Shown in pieces: positions 46,936 to 57,333 of a stretch of 64,000 nucleotides of DNA (position 1 is its first letter; every line of letters begins with the position of its first letter). The stretch is from Bryoerythrophyllum caledonicum (taxonomy: Eukaryota > Streptophyta > Bryopsida > Pottiales > Pottiaceae): positions 13,770,187 through 13,834,186 of the forward strand of contig OZ020525.1 of assembly GCA_963971425.1 (NCBI GenBank), read 5' to 3'. Both the position numbers and the translations under genes were made by a program. The notes under the pieces were generated by a model. The model was not told the DNA's origin. It was given only the letters and a program-made list of their open reading frames with translations, and made no database searches.

Positions 46936-49900
46936 TTACGTCACGACAACGTCTCTTGATTTCACTTCTATGGCAGGAGCAGATTGAATTAGAGGAGCGA
47001 TCAAGGCTTCAAAAACTGCCTTGTCAGCCTCTAATGCCGCAATGTGACGGTTCACATTGCGGCAAGCATGAATAGAAGCTCCTGCAAAATAAGAAATCAA
47101 TGAAGTTCAGTTTTCAAACACCATAAAAATTAATTAACATGAAATGGTCAACAATTACTTATTTAAACAAGAAGAGATGTTAAACGTACTTGTAGCTGTA
47201 GAGTAGTCTAGAACAATATCCCCTAGCGAAGAAGATGCCTGAATGAGCATCTGCATAAGGAGGACGGATTTTTCACGAGGACCACGCCATGGGGTGGATC
47301 CATCCATTAACTGATCCTCCCTTGACACCAAGTTCTGGAGGATGTCATCCCGTGCCACATCAACCCCGTGACGGTCTAGTGCAGGGATGTGTTGAAAGCA
47401 AAATCTGGAAGCAGACCCCCCCGGAACGCTCTTCACAACTAAGGTTATCCCAAACCTCATGGTCTGCAGATTACAAAAACTATGAATTAGTTTACTTAAA
47501 AAGAAGATAAAAATCATTAAGCACATTCCAGCAAATGAAATGGAAGATTAGTTTCACAAACTAGGATCGCTAACATGACATAACATAAGATACATCTATC
47601 AATCAAATTAGCCTTAGGTCATATCATAAAATGAACTCACAGTCAAGGCTTTATTAATTGGGGACGTCAGGTGAATCTTGTTCATCCCCCACCACTCCTT
47701 GCGAACAACAAATCCATACGTGGAACAGTACCCAAGAATGTTTGACTTTGTAGTCATTCGAAAAGGATGGAACAAAATTATCGCCCCATCGTCTTGGAGG
47801 TGATGGTCTACGAAATCAAAGATTGTTTGAAACCAATCCTCAGACTCTATGTTCGAGGCGGGAACAGACGAAGGTGGATTCCAAATTCCTGGGACAGGAA
47901 GGCCCTCTGGAAGATCTGCAAGAATCAAGTCCACACAGGGTACTTCCGCAGCAGATCCCTTATAGAGTCGGGCTTTAACACTTGAGTGCTGCGCATGAAT
48001 AATCAATATTCATTACGTGAAAAAACTTAGATAAATCGATGAATGCATGCACAAATTACATGACTTGGAGCTATAAAATATTAAAAGAAGAAAATCATCA
48101 ATTGTAATCAAATAAACCATGTGACAGCAGTAAGAAAGTGGTTAATGACTTAAGGAAGTAGTCAAAAATTCTACCGAACAGGGGCTCATATGTACAACAA
48201 TTTTAAACACCAAGCAATGAAAACTAATCTCTCAAATATAAAAATAAAGCCACGTTTCGTTCTGATAGATAAACAGCTAAAATGGAAACTGTCCAACTAA
48301 AATGTCTACTGAATTTGACTAAGACTTGACAAAGGAAATTCGATTAGATTTAAAACAACAGAACAAAGCCGTGGGGGTAGAACTTGATCTGACTGGCTCA
48401 GGTCCATATTGCAGCAAGTCTATTATGGCGGTTGAGAATCAATTATCGAAAAAAAAAAAAAAAAAACAGGCCTCAAATCCAAGGACTCTGTACCGAAATT
48501 GAAATTACAAGCTTCGAAACTGGAACATCTAGAATGTAGTTCAGAACTGATCACATTGGACTTGCTCATGAATTGCTGACTATTTTGACGCAGATTCTGA
48601 ATATATTCTAGAGTTGGTTAGCTTGATTCGAGAGTCGCGAGGTTCAGTAAGGTCATTGGACTTGACAACTAACAGTACAGACTGCGCATCTTCGAAAATA
48701 TAATTAAATAAAATCTTCAACAAAGCAAAGCAGTTGATCAGGGTAGTACCTTGGAAATGAAGCTCTTTAACTCGTCAAATAAAGGACTCAAGCTGCTCGT
48801 GTCGCCACCAAGGACTTCCTCTAGTGAGAAGTTTTTAATCCACTCCCCAACCTGGCCATCATGCTCCTCAGCCGATGTGAAAACAGGGATTCCTAGGCTT
48901 AACTGCTCGTAGGAGGAATCGCGTTTGGTTCCTCTAGACTGAGTTGGAGCATGAGAACCAGAGTCATAAGTAGGACTAGGCGCAGGTGGGCTCTTACCTA
49001 TTGGCTCAGGAGGGGGGTTCATCTTCTTTTTCCCCTTCCTGTTAGTCTTCTCCAGAGACTTCTGGAGATTCTCCATCTCTTTCTGGGCTGCTTTCTCCTC
49101 TGCTTCCTTCACCCTAAGCGCTTTCTTCCTATCTTCTTCTAGACGTCGCGAGAGGGCCTTTGCCCTCTCGTGCTCGTCTTCTATGCCCTGTAAATCTACC
49201 ATCTCATCACCAGATTCTCCAACTGCCTCCCTTGACTTCCTAAGTTCAGTTTCAAAGGAAGGAGTGAAACTAGGAGCACAGTCGAGATACCATCCACCTC
49301 CTGTGAGATGTGAGGTTGACCACGTCCGCTGTTGATTTGCTGAGAACATACACGTTGAGTTCGACCTGTCAAGCCATGTAGAGAGAAATATGGGGAGATT
49401 TTCTTGTGTTATTGCTCCTTTTGCAAGCAGCTCGTACTTGAAATACCTGCGGGTAAAAAACAGCTCATCATTATATACCTTGCAATAGGAATACCTGTCA
49501 TGTGAAAAACCAAATCACTATGCTAAATATAAGAATACTAGTAGTTAAAGGGAAAAACTCAGCGAAAGAGTACTCTTCGCACAATCAAGTCAGTCCCATT
49601 AAAACCCACAAATTCGAGAGTTTTGTTGAAAGCCTCGTGCCCTCGGAAGAAGGTGGGGAACGCATTGTCCCATAATTTCATTCTACAGTCCTCGATGTAT
49701 GCAGCCAAGGTCAAGGGCTCGCTGGGTATTTCATAGTTGATAGCTATTCTGTCTTGGCGCAAAGTGTCTTCAAAGATAATGGTTGCCTGATCGGCAATCT
49801 GTTGAAATAGAGTGAGCAAGGCCGAGAACAAGACTGGGAACATAATCGACATATTCATTGAAATCAGAGTGAGCAAGGCCAAGAACAAGACTGAGAACAA

Positions 49901-52900
49901 AACCGACATATTCATTGAAATCAGAGTAAGCAAGGCCGAGAACAAGCCTGAGAACATAACCGACTTATGGAATGAAATCATAGTGAGCAAGACCAAAAAA
50001 ATGACCAAGAACAAGACCGTGAGAAAAACCGAGAGCAAGACAGAATTACTGTAAGTACTCAAATCAAGTCACACAGAACTAAAGGGTACAAAGGGGGTTA
50101 TGTACTCACTCCGGCCCAAAAACATGCCCTGGCAAGGAATGCATTTAATTTCTCCTCGTTGGTAGGCTTGGTTGGCAATTTGCGGGCTTCACGTGTTGAT
50201 GCAGAGGAATTGAAATATTCCAACCATTTGATTTTAAGAGCCGGTGATGCTTTTGCAGTAGCGATCAACTGCAACTTCTCTAAGTTGAGCTCCCGTGTAA
50301 TTGAGTTAAGGGTATAGTGACGCTCAATCTGTGAACCATAGAGCAATATATTAGAATCATGAAATTCATTAAATTTTTTGAAGGTTGAAAAATGGGACTT
50401 ATAGTAGTGGACATACCTCTCGAAGCCATCCCTCTGTCAACTCTGGGTTTGCCACACAAACTAGTTTTGACATTTTCTTATGAAGTGCCTCGCCTCTCTT
50501 TGAAGCAACGACCTTCATAACGGCAGCTTTATCAGCAGCACACACCTCTCCATCCGTTTGCTCAACAAGTTGACGAACACCCTCATCTGCAGCAAGTCCG
50601 AGTTCGTGCTGCAAAGGGATTACCTATGTTAGTTTGTCATCAAACAACTGCAACAAATACGGTATTGTGAACACGTTAGTAAACATAGAGATAAACATGT
50701 ATTAGTAGCCTATATCAGAAGCCAATTCGAATCACATTCCCTGTATTCACAATGTACACGATCAGTGCATAGGAGAACCTTAAAAAAAACGTAAAATAGC
50801 AGCAATAATATGAAGTAGTCGAAACAATCATGCAAAGTTCATCACTGAACCATACCATATGAACTTCAATCACTAGTACCACATGTCCCAAAAAAAGAGT
50901 TAAATGAGTAATCGCATTAGCAAGCATCAACATCAGATTGGATCAATGTAGGACTCTAATATGTAGTGTCAGAAAATCATGACATTGATCACAAGCAATA
51001 AAATGTTCAAATTGATGAGAACGAGGAGATTCTCTCAGAGCTGAAATTTTGATCGCCAAAGGTACTGTACAAACTATGTCTCGGTCCCGAGACTGAACTT
51101 TTGAATTTCGGCAAAATAGAATACAATACAAGCGGTGCTACGAAGAAGGTTTTATGTGAGCCGACTTGCACCTGTGAACGAGAGTGACATGCAAATGTAT
51201 ACTAGCAATTACCTAGAGTGACTTACAACTGTGTCCTAGCAATTACCTCGAGTTGTCAATATGCTCGAAGGGATGAAGGCCTACGGATTAGCATATAGAT
51301 TCAGAAACGAAACTATGATTCCTCGAACCAATTACCGGCAACGCCTGTACAGTGATATGTACCAAAGCTACAGACAACTGTCCTCACACTAAGCCTCTCC
51401 TTAACCTGCAAGCACTGCTCATCCATTCTACTGCTACAACTTTCATTAGGTTCCTCAACAGTCAGTCAATCTGACTTCTAACAAATCAGTTCCGAGAGAG
51501 TATCTATGATCATGCACCCTGACTAAGCCACGTGCAACCCGAATGAAATAGCCTCAACAATTTTTGACAAAGACTTTACCCGCAGCCAGTTTCATGTGAA
51601 ATAAATTTTAAGTTAAACATTGCGGAAAAAAGTCACTAAGAGTGAGTACAATAGAGAACATACCTGGAAGATGAAGTTCGTAAATACATGTAGATTTAAC
51701 GAATACCACGTCTTCTTCGCATTTTGAGATTTCTTGCACCTTTTAATTTCCACTGGAGTCAATATGTCTTGGTACAGTTCGACCGGCATAAGTCCATACT
51801 TCTGCACTCTGAATAGAGTGTGAACTGTGTTGGTCTTGACGTGAGAGTCTTCAGTATGTCTACAATTAACAATCATAGAGTAAAGATAAGCACATCAGAA
51901 TAAATGTAGATTTTAAGTACTTAGCATAGATAGAACCATAATATAATGGAGAATACTTACTTGTTGATGTTATGCATAACTTGCATAACAACACCAATTT
52001 TCTCCTTAGTGTCAAGGAGGATGCTATCCACCAAACAATGCCAGGCCTCTTCTGTATTGTGAAGTCTTTGAATATGATTCAACCAAGCCTGCCGCCTATG
52101 GTTCCCGTCACAAACAAAGAACATCAAATTCTTAAAACTGGCTAACTCCGGAACGGACAGAAGAAAGGAGTTGAATTCGTCATTTTTGTCACTCCAAATG
52201 GGACCCCATGATGCCTTATCAGCTTCAGTCACCTCATGTGTTTTGCCTTCTTCATCTGTTATTGTGACATAGAATATTGAGGCACCCTCTCTATACCCAT
52301 GGACAAACTCCTGCTCCAGTCTAGCAAGATCACTTGAGAGAGTTGGCCTCACCATCGGCATGCCCAACATTCTGCATAAGGGAATATTGAACCTTGAGGA
52401 AGACAGGGGTTGGACTCTCAGTCGAGAAATCGTGGCAACGGAATTAAGTTTCTGTCGGGTCCTGATATCATCTTCATCACCATCAAATGGATCTCTATCT
52501 CCAATCGCCTCTTCATCCTCATCCTGACCCTGTTCAGAATTGTCTAGAGAAACCTGAGTCGCTGTCGGTGATGAAACAGAAAATGCATCTTTCTTTGAGT
52601 TGTTCTCAACCTGCAAGTTACAAGTACTAGTTGGTTAAGGAGATAGATCAGATCAGCTATACAATGAATGTGGCATTCCTTTGCATAGACATCATATTGA
52701 AACACATGAACTTAATTCGATTGTAAATCATCGTAATAAGTATATCGGGACTGAGACCAACAGAAACTCCCAACAACATATTACAAAGAAATCTTTGCAA
52801 GCTAATCAGTTACCATCAAACAAAGTCGATGAAATCAGAGCGTACCTCGAAGTGAAGCAAATAAAATATTCTTTCCCTCACTGATTCTTCGAGATCTTTG

Positions 52901-55900
52901 TCTCGGTCCCGAGACAGTCAAATGCCGAACACTCAAACAAGTTCAGACCTAGTCGCCGTAGGATCAATAACTACTTCTGAAGGCATTTTTTATTCATCCA
53001 TTTACGTATCTCGAGACCGAGACTCACATTGACTCACTTCAAACCATTTCAACTCAAGCTTTGGACGCTTATCACTTACCTACGAACATCTAAACGAAAC
53101 TCAGAGCGTACCTCTTAATGAAGCTATTAGAATTCTGTTTCCCTCATAGAATCATCGATATGTTAGTCTCATTCCCGAGACAGTCAAAGCTCAACCCAAA
53201 ACCAGTCTATTCCTAGTCAAAAAAATATAACTGAGACCAATACAGTGCATGCGGCAATCCAATGCATGCTATTGTCATTGCAATGCATGAAGTATATCTT
53301 TTCTCCAACTAATTCTGAAGGAATTTTCAATCCATCCATTTATGCATATCGGAACCGAGACCCACAATATCTCAAATCAAAACATTTTTAATCAACCTTT
53401 TTTAGCTAATCACTCACCAAAGAATATATACACTAAATTCTGATCAAAGCAATCACTGCTGCGCTTGGAATCGGACTCTATCTCCTCTGAATCAGCAGAA
53501 TGCAGTCTCAGTCCCGAGATAGTGAAATGTGGACCTATTCAGAACAAAACCGGCATCCCTTGATACCATCATGAAATATCTCATGAAACATATTTAGTTC
53601 CTTGATAAATCTCGAAGTTCATGTTCGGAACCGAGACACTCAAATTCCGATTATTAATAATGTAAATTAGATGTCCAGCCTGCTAAGTCAACACAAATAT
53701 CTGCGAAATACATGACAGTCACTATCCTTGGGCAATACATTTGAAGTCGAAGATTCTAATCTAGGAATTCCAGTAAGTATGACTCGGTTCCGAGACTACA
53801 AAAACGACTGCAGCGCAATCACCTTCAACACACGGCGGAGTTGACAGTACCCGGTTTGTGGAGTCCTCAGATGTCTCTCTTCGAACCGATGTGGACAAAC
53901 TAGTAACTTCACCTTTACTCATAGTTCATACTAGTTCATCGTGCTAATGGCTTTATTCTACCAAGAATCAATCCCATTCGTTTAGAGATCACTCGGTCAC
54001 CCGGAGATAAGGAGAGCGTTTTCAACATCTCTGCACAGATGTTCGTTCTCTTTCCTGGATAAAATGTTGCCTACACAAGTCCTCTTACTTAATACCATCT
54101 GTTCGTCATATTGGTTCTGCATTGATAAATATATGAAAGATGCATCGATGATGAGAATATTGGGGATAGTACTGACTACTGTGACTGACTGACTAAGGGT
54201 GGACGGTCATCGCAGATGAGCTAATTCGGACGGCCAAGTGCATCGGCACGCTAGGGAAAGGCATCCTAGCAGCGGATGAGATCACGTCCACCAACGGCGC
54301 CCGCCTGACAGGCATCAATGTAGAGAATATGAATTCGAATCGCCAGGCGCTCGAGGAGACGCTGAACCAGTTCCTCAGCGGCGTGCTCATGTTCGAGGAG
54401 ACGCAGTGCCAGAAGACACTCGGAGGAAGCCAATCGTGAAGTTCCTGTAGGAAGGTGGCGTAATGACCGGCATCAAAGTGGACACAGTCGTGGTCGAGCT
54501 CGACAAATGGCGAGACCACGACGCAAGGCACTGCGAGATGTACACCGACGCGTGCGCGCGCTTCGCCAAGTGGCGAGTGGTCCTCAAGATCGGCCACACG
54601 GAGCCTTCCGAGCTCGAGGTCCAGCAGAACGTGCAGGGCATCGCGCGCAACGCGATCCTGTGCCAGGAGATCGGCTTGGTGCCCATCGTGGAGCCGGAAG
54701 TCATCTTCGACGGCTCGCACGACATCCGCAAGTGTCAAGGAGGATGCTATCCACTCGAAGTCAAAGATTACGTCTCAAATGTCTCTCTCGGCACCGATAT
54801 GGAAAAACAAGCTAAGATAAAAATCAGACCAGCCCTACTCAAGACTTCACATACAATCCCGATATTCTCATGGTGTACACTCCTTAATCGATCAGCTTGA
54901 GCCTGTGAGCGAACAGAAGTCTCTCTCAGGGCCGAGACTGTAAATCGAGACAATTCAAGGTCACAAAGTCGGCTGCAATGTTCCTACCACTATCCCGTTA
55001 ATACCATCTCATCTAAACACATATCTGAATCAAACCCTAAATCGCAAAACAAGTCAACAGCCTTGGGAATCTGCAAACCCCAAACCCAATAACTCATTCA
55101 AGGAACGCCGTAGGTTTATACGAAAGGTCCACATATGATTTCTGGGTGTGACAGCCTACCTCTTCCCTGAAGTGCTGCTCGTGATTTTCCATGCTGCCTT
55201 CGACCAGATCAACCACCTCAGGGTCGCGATCGAGTTCTCCTACACTCTGTTGAGTCTGCGGAAATCAATGCCCTATGCTCATTAGCTATAAAGTTGACCA
55301 ATAAAACTGTAAGCAATGGAATGCAATCATCACATAGGACCAAAAACAAGCCAGCAATGAAATGCACATATTTCAAACCTGCTGCTCACTATGATGTGAT
55401 GTTGAGGCACTCGAGGCTGCCCCAGGTTGAGGCTGTGTCTGCCTCAGACCCTGTTCCAGATGCCGATGCCAATTCCAAGTCACATTCGAACACCAGTGTT
55501 AAAAAAAATAGCATGAAGGAGCCGATATCATTGCCCACACGACAACGAAAGTGAATGGATCGAAACTATTCTAACAATACTAGATAGAAGTAAACATTTC
55601 GAATGCAAAAAAAAGAACATCTTTAGGAATGCAGAAAAACAACACCTCACTGCCCCCATTGTCAACTGGGTGTTCTTCCTCTGATACTGGAAATAAAACG
55701 ATGGGAGCTACCGCTGAGACATCAAACGTCTTATCCCCTTTGGAAGCTCTACCAGTACCCCTCGAAGAATTATCCCCTCGTCTACCCATTGTTGGCCGCA
55801 AGTTGTACGACGTTCCTAAGCTCTCTCTTGATTCTAACCTGTGCCTTCTCTCAATACGCCTCTGTTTTTCTATAGTCCTCTTGACTTCTCTATCTACTCT

Positions 55901-55921
55901 CGCTTTTGATCTAGTGATCAT
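46936..55921 (-). CDS. Twelve-exon MULE gene: protein ending in an N4/N6 amino-methyltransferase-like domain
   Basis: Exons in transcript order: 55921-55646, 55450-55379, 55255-55160, 52610-51961, 51859-51664, 50608-50417, 50328-50110, 49798-49574, 49436-48750, 47988-47641, 47463-47190, 47081-46936. All borders are GT-AG and all junctions are in phase, giving 3381 nt and 1126 residues (the eighth junction is the least certain). N-terminus basic ([14 protein letters not shown]), then acidic; exons d-h form an unknown folded region; exon i has a Lys/Glu coiled coil near residues 700-770 and a Pro-rich linker. The C-terminus is a beta-class amino-methyltransferase layout: motif IV position [11 protein letters not shown] (residue 896) instead of DPPY, then [25 protein letters not shown] (about 1068) in place of the DxFxGxG SAM loop, and [15 protein letters not shown]. 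The fold is clear but both key motifs have diverged, so catalysis is doubtful. It is divergent from the transposase gene. Confidence 0.8.
51075..54940. repeat. Array of GTCTCGG..CCGAGAC palindromes in MULE introns
   Basis: Perfect arms at 51079-51094 and 52900-52915 (GTCTCGGTCCCGAGAC). Variants lie at about 53008, 53166, 53347, 53505, 53623, 53781 and 54920. Several sit inside diverged tandem blocks of about 265-340 bp that share TC.GAGCGTACCTC and TTTCCCTCA.

 All lie in two introns of the methyltransferase-like gene (the intron before exon d and that before exon f). Could be protein-binding sites or only a decaying satellite. Confidence 0.75.
54193..54754 (+). pseudogene. Captured fragment of fructose-bisphosphate aldolase
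   Basis: Class I aldolase N-terminal half without introns: [45 protein letters not shown], then [40 protein letters not shown] and DGSHDI. At least one stop and several deletions; the part with the Schiff-base lysine is missing. It is distinctly GC-rich against the AT-rich element and lies in the long intron (52611-55159) of the methyltransferase-like gene, antisense to it. Capture of host gene pieces is well known for Mutator-like elements (Pack-MULEs). Whether it came by DNA or RNA is undecided: the lack of introns over this span suggests a processed source. Confidence 0.85.
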
Positions 55922-56355
55922 CTCTCACAATACTGAAGCAAAGAGATCCTATTTATCATTGTCAAGTCTATCATAATTAACATCAATGCGCGATCATTAT
56001 GTTCACATTCGCTTAGATTTATTTATTTTATCTACAGATTCTAATATTATTTGAGGTAGGTTGTAAGAGTTAATCGTCACTCAAATAATTCACTACAAAA
56101 GCCGGCGCTCAAATCTAATCTAGATAATCGTATCCTGCCATGTCAGATACTTGGTGGCCATAAAGTTATGACTAGTATTTTAGTACATTCTAATCCTTGC
56201 TAAACAGGTTGTCCAGAAATGAAATAAATAAGTATTGACTAATAATTGATAAAACCAAGGTTGCCATAGATTCGGGCATCCGTGTCCACCCTAGGCATAT
56301 ATAATAATCGAGCACTTATACCTGTACCTTTCTCTCCTCTCCATCTCCTTTTCCA
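55922..56355. promoter_or_regulatory. Bidirectional promoter region of the giant MULE
   Basis: 434 bp between the first ATG of the minus-strand gene and ATG 56356 of the plus-strand frame. A good TATA box (TATATAAT, 56298-56305) lies 50-60 bases before ATG 56356. The minus-strand side is AT-rich with no single clear TATA box. Confidence 0.55.
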
Positions 56356-56811
56356 ATGGAAACTGACTCAAGTCTACCATGCCTTGCTATTTCAGGTTCT
56401 CCTAGGTCATCTCAAATTAACTACACGTTATCCATAGATGGTTTCCATGGACCTTTTGTTTGTATCAGAGTTTCAGACGACAACAGCATGAAGATTGCCA
56501 ACCGAACTGACTGCGCAGTTACACCGGCAGACGTGGTTCACAGTCCAGATCCATGGACTCCATCGATGCAGGCGGATGAAACAACCCGGATAGATGTCAA
56601 GTCTACTCTCAAGAGTCATGCCTACTCTAGTGTAGGGATAATAAAACCAGGCACGTACTCAAGATCTTTATTAAGGAGTACCCCACGTCCCAAAGGACGG
56701 AAACTCGGCTCAGCAGGATGCACTGCAGTTCATAGTTCAAACACTGACCATTGTCATAACAATGACGGTGGCAATAATGCCAAAGGTTCCCATAAGCTTG
56801 TTCTTCGTTAA
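56356..56811 (+). CDS. Hypothetical MULE coding region, possibly 5' exon of the transposase gene
   Basis: Open frame of 151 residues starting METDSSLPCLAISGSPRSS, placed behind a TATA box. No domain recognised; Ser/Thr-rich, with IIKPGTYSR resembling LLKPGKYRVYG in the transposase N-terminus. A donor near its end (for example GGTGGCA, 56764) could join the acceptor GCGTTTCAG before 57323 in the right phase (VWNTMALV), which would make it the first exon of the transposase gene; the alternative is a separate small gene. cDNA would decide. Confidence 0.45.
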   Translation: METDSSLPCLAISGSPRSSQINYTLSIDGFHGPFVCIRVSDDNSMKIANRTDCAVTPADVVHSPDPWTPSMQADETTRIDVKSTLKSHAYSSVGIIKPGTYSRSLLRSTPRPKGRKLGSAGCTAVHSSNTDHCHNNDGGNNAKGSHKLVLR

Positions 56812-57322
56812 TGACAATATAGCATCCGTGCATTCTGATGTATGGAATTAAATATTTCAGAGCTATTATCATGCTCTCCACATTATTTGTGAAAGCCGTC
56901 ATTCGTATGACCTGATTTGCTAATCTATATTATAACCATCAATGTTTAGATTGTATGCCTGTATTTGGATTCTACTATTTGAAAACAATTAAACATAACA
57001 GCTTTTGAGTGTGTATGATAAAACTACTTCTAAAACAATCTTTATATTGGTAAAGTATCTTTAAGAGAAATATCGATTTCTTACATATCTTGGGCTTACA
57101 TCTTAAATTGTTCATTGGCAGCTGTCTTTCAGCTTAATCTGCAGGACTCTCTATTTACTTCTGACATTCCTCTTTTTGTGACATAGAATAACCAGTTTAC
57201 ACTGTAATATATTTTCTTGTTATATACTCATGCCATTTCAATGTTCAGTGTACTTGTTGTGTCAAACTGCTGTTTAGATCCTTCACTAGATGCGAATTGA
57301 ATTCAGTGGTTGAGCGTTTCAG
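56812..57322 (+). other. AT-rich interval, likely intron before the transposase exon
   Basis: No coding sequence. Ends GCGTTTCAG at 57322, a plausible splice acceptor. Confidence 0.4.
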
Positions 57323-57333
57323 TGTGGAATACT

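Noticed and set aside
48738-49349. Independent 203-residue gene
   Set aside because: Best explained as the main part of exon i of the 12-exon MULE gene, since both borders are splice sites in phase.
49559-50062. 167-residue membrane protein
   Set aside because: The hydrophobic first half is a T-rich intron with tandem units (GTTCTCGGCCTTGCTCACTCTG); only the part after 49798 is exon.
51075-54940. CRISPR-like array
   Set aside because: Palindromes are irregularly spaced, diverged and lie in introns of a plant transposon gene; no spacers of constant size and no cas genes.
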